38,524 bases of DNA. Source: Actinomycetes bacterium. Lineage in GTDB: Bacteria > Actinomycetota > Actinomycetes > S36-B12. The stretch spans positions 1-38,524 of the forward strand of contig JAHECS010000030.1 in assembly GCA_024641635.1 (NCBI GenBank). The letters are read 5' to 3'. The notes under the pieces were generated by a model, which did not search any database, was not told where the DNA came from, and was given only the letters and a program-made list of their open reading frames with translations. Positions 27,668 to 34,964 of the stretch are shown here, one piece after another. The position numbers and the translations under genes were made by a program. Within the stretch, counting starts at the first letter, position 1. Every line of letters begins with the position of its first letter.

Positions 27668-27739
27668 GCCGCCTTAGCTCAGGGGTAGAGCAACGCACTC
27701 GTAATGCGTAGGTCCGGGGTTCAAATCCCCGAGGCGGCT
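27668..27739 (+). tRNA. tRNA-Thr (anticodon CGT)
   Basis: All arms fold. Acceptor stem 27668-27674 with 27732-27738, D stem GCTC/GAGC, anticodon stem ACGCA/TGCGT with loop CTCGTAA (anticodon CGT at 27700-27702), variable loop AGGTC, T stem CGGGG/CCCCG with loop TTCAAAT, discriminator T at 27739. CCA follows at 27740-27742. Its 3' half, from the first base of the anticodon loop, is the left copy of a 43-bp direct repeat, so it is the insertion site of the element to its right. A TAGCAT hexamer at 27616-27621 is a possible -10. Confidence 0.95.
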
Positions 27740-27740
27740 C
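27698..27740 (+). repeat. Left attachment site (43-bp direct repeat)
   Basis: Runs from the first base of the tRNA-Thr anticodon loop to just past the discriminator base. Identical to 38470-38512 over 43 bp; the flanking bases differ on both sides (A versus T before, CA versus TC after). Confidence 0.9.
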
Positions 27741-27812
27741 CAACGGAAAGTCGTTTGATAGCAACAACTGTCGCTGGTGAGCGGGCAGAGGTTTCGGGGG
27801 CCGGAATCGGCG

Positions 27813-27833
27813 TTAGCCCCAGGATTAGCCCCA
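27813..27833 (+). repeat. Candidate left arm-type integrase sites
   Basis: Two copies of TTAGCCCCA (27813-27821, 27825-27833) with a 12-bp period, starting 73 bp inside the left attachment repeat. A matching pair lies inside the right end. Confidence 0.55.
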
Positions 27834-27985
27834 CGAGGATCAATGTCGCGCGTCGGGGACGGTCGGACAATCCGGACAGGCACGCGGCCCATTGGGCTAT
27901 TCCCGCCCCACAAGCACGAAGGGTTCGCAGCAGCGCACTCGCGGACTGCCTGCTGAGCCGCCATCGGGACGATGGCCGCCGGGTG

Positions 27986-28010
27986 CAACGCACGCGTTAT
28001 GCGTAGGTCC
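27986..28010 (+). repeat. Degenerate tRNA-Thr fragment
   Basis: Matches 23 of 25 bases of the anticodon arm and variable loop of the tRNA at 27691-27715. GCCGCC (27975-27980), as in the tRNA 5' end, lies just before it, as if the D arm had been deleted. It cannot fold as a complete tRNA. Confidence 0.55.
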
Positions 28011-28223
28011 AGAGCGTAGGTCGAAGGGTGACGTCGCCCTCACGTTGCCGCGGTCGTGGTGTCCGCTCGACCACCAGCATTCGACGTGGAACTTGCAGGT
28101 CCAGGTAGAACGGACGGATCATGCCGGAGCTGAACCGACGGCGTTCCAAAGTCCGTGATCGACGTAGTCCTCCTGCCGGTCTATGACCGCCGTCCTCCCT
28201 TGCCTGAAAGCGCCAACAATCAA

Positions 28224-28277
28224 CAGGAAACCTCCAGAATTCCTAAGGGAAGTCTCCAGGTGACCGTCCTACGGTCG
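28224..28277 (+). promoter_or_regulatory. Response-regulator-type promoter of the first ABC operon
   Basis: CAGGAAACCT (28224-28233), CTCCAG (28254-28259) and CCTACGGTCG (28268-28277), the last containing a TACGGT -10 (28270-28275). No -35 is present. GGAAACCTCCA (28226-28236) and GGAAGTCTCCA (28248-28258) are 9/11 identical and exactly two 11-bp units apart, as for OmpR-family binding sites. The layout superimposes without gaps on 32395-32448. Confidence 0.6.
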
Positions 28278-28347
28278 ACTCACCGCGCATGGTTGCGGAA
28301 GGTGCGAGTCGGCGACGGGTCGAACGTGCCCGGGAGAAGGGATCAAG

Positions 28348-29286
28348 ATGCTCGAGATAGTCGAGTTGACCAAGCGGTACGGCGATGTGACGGCCGTGGA
28401 CGGTGTCACGTTTCGGGTGCGGCCGGGCGTGGTGACGGGCTTCCTGGGTCCCAATGGTGCGGGCAAGTCGACGACCATGCGGATGATCCTTGGACTGGAC
28501 AAGCCGACCTCAGGAAGCGCCCTGGTCAACGGTCGTCCGTACGTTGATTCCCGTGCCCCGATGCGCGAACTCGGGGTCCTGCTGGATGCGCGCAACGTCG
28601 ACAAGGGCCGGTCGGCGCGCAACCACCTCCGAGCGCTGGGGGCGACCGTGGGAATCGGGCGCACGCGGGTGGAGGACCTGCTGGAGCTGGTCGGGCTGTC
28701 GGACGTGGCGGACAAGTCAGCCGGCTCCTTCTCGTTAGGCATGGGTCAGCGACTCGGAATCGCGACCGCCCTACTGGGAGATCCGTCAGTGGTGATGCTG
28801 GACGAGCCAGTCAACGGCCTGGATCCGGATGGGATCCAGTGGATCCGTGGGCTGCTCAAGGACCTTGCTGCGGAGGGGCGGACGGTGTTCGTGTCGTCCC
28901 ATCTGATGAGCGAGATGGAGCTGACGGCCGAGCATCTCGTCGTCATCGGGCGCGGTCGCATCATCGCCGACATGTCGATGGACGACTTCATCGCGAGCGC
29001 TTCGCCGGACAGGGTCCGGGTGGTCAGCCCGGAGGCGGTTCGGCTGCGTGAGCCCCTTCTGGCACTGGCAAAGTCCGTCACTTCGGCGGAGGCGCAGGTG
29101 CTGGAGGTCGAAGGCGTTCCTGCTTCGATCATCGGCGATCTCGCGGCCGAACTCGGCGTTCGGCTGCACGAGTTGACTTCCATCTCTGCCTCTCTCGAAG
29201 AGGCCTTCATGGAGCTGACGCGAGAGTCGGTTCAGTACCACGGCGCGGCCTCCGGGCACGCCACGATCGATGGAGCGCGGGCATGA
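28348..29286 (+). CDS. ABC-2 exporter ATP-binding protein
   Basis: 312 aa. Energises export by the adjacent permease. Walker A FLGPNGAGKSTTMRMILGLD, signature SLGMGQRLGIATALLG, Walker B PSVVMLDEPVNGLDPDG, H-loop FVSSHLMSEM, and a C-terminal extension of ~95 residues of the BcrA/NatA type, often linked with drug or peptide-antibiotic export. ATG 28348 with RBS GGGAGAAGGG. First gene of the element's first operon, downstream of the 28224 promoter. Its stop overlaps the permease ATG (ATGA). Confidence 0.92.
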   Translation: MLEIVELTKRYGDVTAVDGVTFRVRPGVVTGFLGPNGAGKSTTMRMILGLDKPTSGSALVNGRPYVDSRAPMRELGVLLDARNVDKGRSARNHLRALGATVGIGRTRVEDLLELVGLSDVADKSAGSFSLGMGQRLGIATALLGDPSVVMLDEPVNGLDPDGIQWIRGLLKDLAAEGRTVFVSSHLMSEMELTAEHLVVIGRGRIIADMSMDDFIASASPDRVRVVSPEAVRLREPLLALAKSVTSAEAQVLEVEGVPASIIGDLAAELGVRLHELTSISASLEEAFMELTRESVQYHGAASGHATIDGARA

Positions 29287-30128
29287 GCGCAGTCACGGTT
29301 AACGAGCGCACGTCGGCCCCTGCTGAACGCGACCTGCGGTTCACTCGCGTCTTGCGGTCCGAGTGGATCAAGCAGTGGTCGCTGCGAAGCTCGGCCATCA
29401 CCCTCGGAGCGACGCTGGCGGTGATGATCCTGTTCGGCGTGGTGTCGAGCCTGTCAGCCACGGGGTCGGTGGAGACGACAGGGCCGGGAGGCGGTGGTGG
29501 AGATCCCTTCTCAGGCAGCGGGGATCCCCTGGCCACAGTGCTGGCCGGGGCGAACTTCGGCGTACTCATCGTCAGTGTCTTCGGAGTGCTTGCCGGTGCC
29601 CGGGAGTACGGGTCGGGGATGATCCGGTCGACGATGGCGGCTGTGCCCGCCCGGCTGCCGGTTCTGTGGGCGAAGGTAGCTGTGCTGGTCTCGACGCTGC
29701 TGGTCGTCGCGGTGCTGGGCGTCTTTGTGGCCTACTTCGCCGGCAACGCGATCCTGTCGTCCGCGGATGCGGCGACAGCGCAGTGGAGCGATGAAGGAGT
29801 TGTGCGGGCACTACTCGGCAATGTCGCGTACCTCGTGGGGCTGGGCGTGATCGGCCTGGCCCTGGGACTGATCCTGCGCAGCATCGGTGGGGGCCTCGGT
29901 ACCCTGATCGGAGGGATCCTGTTCCTGCCGACCCTGGCATCGGCCCTGTTGCCCGACACCTGGGACTCGGCGTTGAAGTACCTGCCGTCGAACGCGGCAC
30001 AGTCCTTCACCGCGGTGGCCGCCCCGGAGACGCTGTTGTCGGCGGGTCAGGGTGCGGTGGTCTTCGCATTGTGGCTGGTCGTCGCGGTTGCAGGGGCCGC
30101 GGTGGCCATCCGGGTCCGGGATGTTTAG
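29283..30128 (+). CDS. ABC-2 type exporter permease
   Basis: 281 aa with six hydrophobic segments: near residues 38-58 (SSAITLGATLAVMILFGVV), 90-107 (FGVLIVSVFGVLAGAREYG), 130-155, 175-200, 205-225 and 255-276. AREYGSGMIRSTMAAVPAR is the conserved cytoplasmic loop of the ABC-2 family. A Gly-rich loop (PGGGGGDP) lies outside the membrane. It works with the overlapping ATPase gene. Substrate unknown; peptide antibiotics or lipids are plausible given the partner two-component system. Confidence 0.88.
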   Translation: MSAVTVNERTSAPAERDLRFTRVLRSEWIKQWSLRSSAITLGATLAVMILFGVVSSLSATGSVETTGPGGGGGDPFSGSGDPLATVLAGANFGVLIVSVFGVLAGAREYGSGMIRSTMAAVPARLPVLWAKVAVLVSTLLVVAVLGVFVAYFAGNAILSSADAATAQWSDEGVVRALLGNVAYLVGLGVIGLALGLILRSIGGGLGTLIGGILFLPTLASALLPDTWDSALKYLPSNAAQSFTAVAAPETLLSAGQGAVVFALWLVVAVAGAAVAIRVRDV

Positions 30129-30144
30129 ACGGAAATCCCAGAGC

Positions 30145-30188
30145 CGGGCGCGGTCCGGGCGCGGTCCGGGCGCGGTCCGGGTGTGGTT
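30145..30188 (+). repeat. 11-bp tandem repeat upstream of the response regulator
   Basis: Three exact copies of CGGGCGCGGTC (30145-30155, 30156-30166, 30167-30177) and a fourth that differs only by three C-to-T changes (30178-30188). It fills the gap between the permease stop and the RBS of the regulator. The helical-turn period suggests protein binding, or slipped-strand expansion. Confidence 0.85.
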
Positions 30189-30211
30189 GGGTGAGGATCC
30201 AGGAGACGACG

Positions 30212-30949
30212 GTGAGCTCGATGGCCAAGGAAGCAGCGCCGGTTGATGCGCGCAGCAAGGTTCTGGTGGTCGATGACGAGGTCTTCATTGCGGAGGCCCT
30301 GACCAGCGGCCTGCGGCACGCCGGATTCGACGCGCAGGCGGCCTTCGACGGGCGCAGCGCCATCGACACGGTGCAGCAGTGGGCCCCCGACCTGCTGCTG
30401 CTCGACGTCATGCTTCCGGACATGTCCGGGTACGACGTCTGTCGTGAGCTGGTGATGTCCGGCCACGACGCTGGTGTCATCTTCCTGTCGGCGCGCGGGG
30501 AGGTCTCGGACAAGGTCCGAGGATTCTCCGTGGGCGCCGACGACTACGTTCCGAAGCCGTTCAGCCTGGAGGAAGTGATCGCCCGGGTACGTGCGGTGCT
30601 TGCGCGACGGTCACGGACGGCGGCGGCCGGCCAGCCCAGGACGGCGACGATGCGCTACGCCGACGTGGCGCTGGACGATGATCGGCACCTGGTTCTTCGC
30701 GGCGACCGCGCCCTAGACCTGTCGCCGACGGAATACAGCCTGCTCCGATTCTTCCTTCAGAACCCCGAGCGGGTCCTGTCCAAGGAGCAGATCCTCGATC
30801 ACGTGTGGCGGTACGACTTCAACGGCGATACCGGGGTAGTGGAGACGTTCGTAAGCCTGCTGCGCAAGAAGCTGCACGCTGCCGGGCCACCTTTGGTGCA
30901 CACCGTCCGGGGATTCGGCTACGTTCTGCGCGAAGGCGTGGGCAGGTGA
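30212..30949 (+). CDS. OmpR/PhoB-family response regulator
   Basis: 245 aa. Receiver domain (KVLVVDDEVFIAEALTSGLR) with phospho-acceptor Asp65 in LLLLDVMLPDMSGYD, FLSARGE and the Lys of YVPKPFS. A winged-helix DNA-binding domain follows (LSPTEYSLLRFFLQNPERVL, TGVVETFVSLLRKKL, HTVRGFGYVLR). The GTG at 30212 is chosen because AGGAG (30201-30205) lies 6 bases upstream; the ATG at 30221 is an alternative. The stop overlaps the kinase GTG (GTGA). Likely target sites are the paired boxes at 28224 and 32395. Confidence 0.93.
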   Translation: MSSMAKEAAPVDARSKVLVVDDEVFIAEALTSGLRHAGFDAQAAFDGRSAIDTVQQWAPDLLLLDVMLPDMSGYDVCRELVMSGHDAGVIFLSARGEVSDKVRGFSVGADDYVPKPFSLEEVIARVRAVLARRSRTAAAGQPRTATMRYADVALDDDRHLVLRGDRALDLSPTEYSLLRFFLQNPERVLSKEQILDHVWRYDFNGDTGVVETFVSLLRKKLHAAGPPLVHTVRGFGYVLREGVGR

Positions 30950-32406
30950 AGCGTTGGCGCGGCTCCCTCCGGGTCCGGCTGCTGGCCGTCGTGGTGGTTC
31001 TGCTCGCAGTGGGGCTCTTCGCGGTCAACCTGACTGTGATCGTGACTCTGCAGTCCTTCGCCTTGGACCGCATAGACAAGGAGCTGCGCGCCGTCCCGTT
31101 GCTCTCCGCTGAGCTGCGCCAGAACGCCCCGCTGGCACCGCCGGTCGGCCTGACGCAGTACCTCAACAGCACGGTGGTAACCCTGCTCGACAAGGACACC
31201 GGTGCTGTGGTGCAGCAGGTCAACGGCCCAGCGCTCAGCGGGCAGGCCCTGCCCGACCTAGGGACTGTCACTGAGGGACTGGTCGAGGGAGTACTGGCCG
31301 CAGACTCACTGGTCACCGTGCCCGATCTCGCCGGCACTCCAGATGCCTTCCGGGTCCGCATCATCATGGACACCACCACGAACTCCGACCGAGTGGTCGT
31401 GGTGGCCAGATCGTTGGTCGAGGTCAAGGACACCGTCCGAAGAGTGGCTGTGACCGATGGGCTGATCAGCCTGGTTCTCCTGGTCGCTCTGGTGGGGATC
31501 GGCTCCTGGCTCCTGCGGGTCGGCTTGCGCCCATTGACCGAGGTGGAATCGGCCGCGGCCCGCATCCGTGACGGCGACCTGAGCGTGCGTGCGCCCCACT
31601 CACAGGACGGCAACGAGGTCGATAACCTGGCGATGACGTTCAACTCGATGCTCGATCAGATCGAAACAGCCTTCGCCGACAAGCAGGCCACCGAGGCGCA
31701 ACTGCGGCGGTTCGTCGCCGACGCGAGTCACGAGCTGCGCACGCCGCTCACCTCGATCCGTGCCTACTCCGAGCTCTTCGCCAGTGGGGCCCTCCCCGCC
31801 GACTCGGAGTCGCTCACGGCGATGCGGCGCATCGAGGCGGAAGCCACGCGGATGGGCTTGCTGGTGGACGATCTGCTGCTGCTCGCCCGACTCGACCACA
31901 CGCCCGAACTGCGATTCGACCACGTCGATCTGGCGGAGCTCGCCCGAGAGGTGGTGGCCGATGCAGAAACCGCCGCACCCGAACACCGCTGGCTGCTCAC
32001 TTCGGCAGGGCGTTGTGGGCTCGTCGCCGACGAGCTGCGCCTGCGTCAGGTCGTCGCCAACCTCACGCGAAACGCCGCGGTCCACGCACCTGCCGGAACC
32101 ACGGTCCGGGTTCTCGTGACCGATGCTGGGAACGGCGTGGAGCTCTCGGTCAGCGACGACGGGCCCGGCATGGCACCAGGCGATGCGGAGCACGCGTTCG
32201 ACAGGTTCTACCGGGCCGATCAGGGGCGTGCACGGTCCAGCGCCGGCACCGGACTGGGACTGTCGATCGTTGCCGCGATCGTTGCGGCGCACGGCGGCAC
32301 CGCCTCCATCTCGTCAGAGGTGGGCGTCGGCACGACGGTCACGGTGACCCTTCCCCGCACACCGCCGCTGCCTGAAGAAGATTCCGGGAACCCACAGGAA
32401 ACCTAA
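30946..32406 (+). CDS. Membrane sensor histidine kinase
   Basis: 486 aa. TM1 near residues 9-32 (RLLAVVVVLLAVGLFAVNLT), an extracytoplasmic sensor domain of ~145 residues, TM2 near 175-195 (LISLVLLVALVGIGSWLLRV), a HAMP linker, the HisKA box VADASHELRTPLTSIRAYSE with His262, N box NLTRNAAVHAP, G1 SDDGPGMAPGD, and G2 GTGLGLSIVAAIVAAHGG. The sensor domain has no recognised ligand site. GTG 30946 overlaps the regulator stop. Its final bases reach into the conserved CAGGAAACCT box that begins at 32395, so the kinase 3' end is part of the next promoter. Confidence 0.93.
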   Translation: MKRWRGSLRVRLLAVVVVLLAVGLFAVNLTVIVTLQSFALDRIDKELRAVPLLSAELRQNAPLAPPVGLTQYLNSTVVTLLDKDTGAVVQQVNGPALSGQALPDLGTVTEGLVEGVLAADSLVTVPDLAGTPDAFRVRIIMDTTTNSDRVVVVARSLVEVKDTVRRVAVTDGLISLVLLVALVGIGSWLLRVGLRPLTEVESAAARIRDGDLSVRAPHSQDGNEVDNLAMTFNSMLDQIETAFADKQATEAQLRRFVADASHELRTPLTSIRAYSELFASGALPADSESLTAMRRIEAEATRMGLLVDDLLLLARLDHTPELRFDHVDLAELAREVVADAETAAPEHRWLLTSAGRCGLVADELRLRQVVANLTRNAAVHAPAGTTVRVLVTDAGNGVELSVSDDGPGMAPGDAEHAFDRFYRADQGRARSSAGTGLGLSIVAAIVAAHGGTASISSEVGVGTTVTVTLPRTPPLPEEDSGNPQET

Positions 32407-32448
32407 AGCGCAGCCGCAGGGCAGCTGCAGACACGATCCCTAGCGTCG
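32395..32448 (+). promoter_or_regulatory. Response-regulator-type promoter of the efflux operon
   Basis: CAGGAAACCT (32395-32404), CTGCAG (32425-32430) and CCTAGCGTCG (32439-32448) with a TAGCGT -10 (32441-32446). Two 11-bp units, GCAGCCGCAGG (32410-32420) and GCAGCTGCAGA (32421-32431), are 9/11 identical and adjacent. No -35 is present. The box starts inside the last codons of the kinase gene. Confidence 0.6.
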
Positions 32449-32488
32449 CATTCACAACGAACTGAACGACAGCGGAGGGGCAGGGACT

Positions 32489-32530
32489 GTGGACATCATC
32501 GTGCTGCGACCGGCGGGGGTGGGCCGGTGA
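32489..32530 (+). CDS. Possible 13-residue leader peptide
   Basis: A short frame, GTG at 32489, encodes MDIIVLRPAGVGR. It has a good RBS (GGAGGGG, ~10 bases upstream), lies within the predicted 5' leader of the efflux operon, and its TGA overlaps the GTG of the adaptor gene (GTGA). That is the same coupling seen between real genes in this window. It could be a coupling or attenuation peptide, or chance. Confidence 0.35.
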   Translation: MDIIVLRPAGVGR

Positions 32531-34221
32531 GGCGCCCGGGGTGGATCCTGAATGCGATCCTCGGGCTCGTGCTGCTCGCGGTCGGCGCGGGCGCCTTCGC
32601 CGTCGTCACGTCCAGCTCCTCCTCCGAGGCAAGCGCGGCCCCCGGGCAGACCTCCACCGTCATCCGCGGGGACGTGGTCGAGACCGTGTCGGCGACAGGC
32701 AACCTGACGGCGAACAGGCAGGTCGGGGTGGACTTCACCGGTACCGGGGGCACCGTCACTCGGATCTATGTCAGCGTCGGTGACAAGGTCAAGGAAGGCG
32801 AACGTCTCGCCAAGATCGACGACACGACCGCCCGTCAGCAGTTGCGTTCAGCGGAAGCGTCGCTGGACTCGGCCAACGCCCAGTACGAAACTGCCCGTGC
32901 CGGCCAGACCAACGCTGAGCAGGTCAACTCGCGGACCTACGCACAGAACGTCGCTGCCGCCAGGGTCACCCTCGCTGACGCCGAAGCCTCGTGGTCGGAG
33001 TCATGTCTCAGCCCAGATGGGGAGTGTCCCGATCAGGCGGTCTGGGCTCAGCTTCGGGCCGCCGAAGGCGAGGTCTCCTCGGCCAAGGTCGCCTACGAGC
33101 AAGCCGTTCAGTCAGGCACACGGACGCAGGAGACCAATCAGGTGAAGCTGGGGCAGGCGCAGGTGAACGTGGACGCCGCCCGTTCGACGCAGACGACCCA
33201 GTGCGACACCTATGGTTCGACCTCGTCGGCTTGCACCAGCGCCGTGTCTGCCACCAGGAGCGCCGAGCAGGCCCTCGAACTTCAACAGCAGGCGATCTCG
33301 GCTGCAGACATCACGGCTCAGCAGTCACTCGTCAATGCGGATGCGCGCATCACGGCTGCGAACGTCGCCCTGCGCAAGCTCCAAGGGAGCCTGCGCTCGT
33401 CGGCTCAAGATGCGGTTCGCTCGGCCAGGAACGCCCTCGACTCCGCCCTCTTGGCGCAGGACAAGGGCCGGGAGACGGCCAAGCAGTCCACCGGTTCGAC
33501 GCAGGGGCAGATCGACCAGGCGTCGGCGCAGGTCCGGTCGGCGCAGGTGCAGGTCGACCAGGCCCGTACCGCGCTGGACGACACCGTCCTGCGCGCTCCC
33601 GTCGCTGGAACAGTCTCCTCCGTATCGGGCACGGTGGGGGAATCCTCCGCCAGTGCGACAGGAGCCTCGGGCACCTCGACCAGTTCGAGCACGACTACCG
33701 GGTTCGTCGTCCTGTCCAGCCTTAACCGCCTGGAGGTCACGAGCCGAGTCGCGGAGGCGGATGCGTCCCGAATCTCAGTGGGGCAGCCGGCGTCGGTGTC
33801 CTTCTCCGCGGCAGGGACGACGGCCGAGGGAGTGGTCACCGACCTCGATGTTCAGGACACGGTCACGAACAACGTGGTCGAGTACGGAGTCACTGTGTCG
33901 CTGATCGATCCGCCGAAGAACCTCAAGCTCGGCCAGACCGCCGCCGTCACGATCACCACCGGGTCGGTCACTGACGTGCTTTGGGTTCCGGCCTCCGCGG
34001 TCACCTCCCTGGCGGGCAACCACACGGTCACCGTTCGGAACAGCGATGGGACCGACAGCTCGGTGCCGGTGCAGGTGGGTCTGACGGGCGGGGACCGGAC
34101 CGAGATCGTGTCCGGGCTCACCGAAGGTCAGACCGTCGTGCTCCCGACGGGCTCGGGGCTGCCGTCCGGCTTCACCTTCCCCAACGGTGGGCCGGGTGGC
34201 ATCGGCGGAGGTCTGGGCTGA
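32527..34221 (+). CDS. Periplasmic-adaptor-like membrane fusion protein (YknX/MacA-like)
   Basis: 564 aa. N-terminal TM anchor near residues 8-28 (ILGLVLLAVGAGAFAVVTSS), lipoyl half-domain (VVETVSATGNLTANRQVGVD; VTRIYVSVGDKVKEGERLAK), a long coiled-coil hairpin (~residues 100-350), the second lipoyl half (LDDTVLRAPVAGTVSSVSGT), then beta-barrel and membrane-proximal domains. A Gly-rich tail ends the protein. The hairpin carries two Cys pairs (SCLSPDGEC and QCDTYGSTSSAC), unusual for this family. Longer than typical YknX. GTG 32527 overlaps the putative leader peptide. Its stop TGA shares a base with the next ATG. Expected partner of the MacB-like ATPase and permease. Confidence 0.87.
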   Translation: MRRPGWILNAILGLVLLAVGAGAFAVVTSSSSSEASAAPGQTSTVIRGDVVETVSATGNLTANRQVGVDFTGTGGTVTRIYVSVGDKVKEGERLAKIDDTTARQQLRSAEASLDSANAQYETARAGQTNAEQVNSRTYAQNVAAARVTLADAEASWSESCLSPDGECPDQAVWAQLRAAEGEVSSAKVAYEQAVQSGTRTQETNQVKLGQAQVNVDAARSTQTTQCDTYGSTSSACTSAVSATRSAEQALELQQQAISAADITAQQSLVNADARITAANVALRKLQGSLRSSAQDAVRSARNALDSALLAQDKGRETAKQSTGSTQGQIDQASAQVRSAQVQVDQARTALDDTVLRAPVAGTVSSVSGTVGESSASATGASGTSTSSSTTTGFVVLSSLNRLEVTSRVAEADASRISVGQPASVSFSAAGTTAEGVVTDLDVQDTVTNNVVEYGVTVSLIDPPKNLKLGQTAAVTITTGSVTDVLWVPASAVTSLAGNHTVTVRNSDGTDSSVPVQVGLTGGDRTEIVSGLTEGQTVVLPTGSGLPSGFTFPNGGPGGIGGGLG

Positions 34222-34964
34222 TGACCACGGCGCAGCGACCGGTCATCGACCTGACCGACGTGACGAAGACCTACGGCGAGGGCGACACCGTCGTGCACGC
34301 CCTCGCCGGGGTCACGCGCCGTGTGGAGCGCGGGGACTACGTCGCCGTGATGGGCGCTTCGGGGTCGGGGAAGTCGACCCTGATGAACATCATCGGCTGC
34401 CTGGACTCGCCGACGGCGGGACGCTACCTGCTTGACGGCGTAGACGTCCGCCACCGTGATGACGCGCAGCTGTCCCGCATCCGCAACCGCAAGATCGGGT
34501 TCGTCTTCCAGAGCTTCAACCTCATTCCACGCACCAGCGCTCTGAGCAACGTCGAGCTCCCGCTGGCCTACGCGGGGGTCAGGGCCGCCGAACGGCGCCG
34601 GCGAGCCCTCGATGCGCTGACGCGGGTTGGGCTGCGTGATCGTGCCGGACACCTGCCCTCTCAGCTGTCCGGAGGACAGCAGCAGCGCGTGGCGGTGGCG
34701 CGGGCCATCGTCACCGAGCCGGTGCTGCTGCTGGCCGACGAGCCGACAGGCGCCCTGGACTCACATTCCACTGCCGAGGTGCTCGACCTGTTCGACGAGT
34801 TGTCGGCCGCCGGCCGGACCCTCGTCGTGATCACCCACGAGGACGAGGTGGCCGCACGCGCCAAGCGCGTACTACGGATGCGCGACGGCGTCGTCGTCGA
34901 GGACGTCCGCACTGTCGCGGTCACCGACCTGCCTCCTGACATGGGAGCGCTGGTGGAGGCATGA
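34221..34964 (+). CDS. MacB/LolD-type ABC ATPase
   Basis: 247 aa. Walker A VMGASGSGKSTLMNIIGCLD, Q-loop FVFQSFNLIPRTSALSNVEL, signature LSGGQQQRVAVARAIV, Walker B LLLADEPTGALDSHS, and H-loop VVITHEDE. This is the standard pattern of ATPases that drive mechanotransmission-type permeases (MacB, YknY). The ATG at 34221 overlaps the adaptor stop by one base. Its stop overlaps the permease ATG (ATGA). Confidence 0.93.
   Translation: MTTAQRPVIDLTDVTKTYGEGDTVVHALAGVTRRVERGDYVAVMGASGSGKSTLMNIIGCLDSPTAGRYLLDGVDVRHRDDAQLSRIRNRKIGFVFQSFNLIPRTSALSNVELPLAYAGVRAAERRRRALDALTRVGLRDRAGHLPSQLSGGQQQRVAVARAIVTEPVLLLADEPTGALDSHSTAEVLDLFDELSAAGRTLVVITHEDEVAARAKRVLRMRDGVVVEDVRTVAVTDLPPDMGALVEA

Larger units (their letters stand above)
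27743..28223. other. Non-coding left end of the element
   Basis: No convincing gene on either strand. The segment holds paired TTAGCCCCA motifs (27813-27833) and a degenerate copy of the tRNA-Thr anticodon region (27986-28010). GCGTAGGTC occurs twice (28001-28009, 28014-28022). Short open frames here are mostly the antisense of the tRNA. The response-regulator-type promoter of the first ABC operon begins at 28224. Confidence 0.6.

Noticed and set aside
27674-27993. Minus-strand frames starting near 27990, possible small genes or an integrase tail
   Set aside because: Their C-termini are translations of the antisense of the tRNA, and no recombinase catalytic residues are visible.
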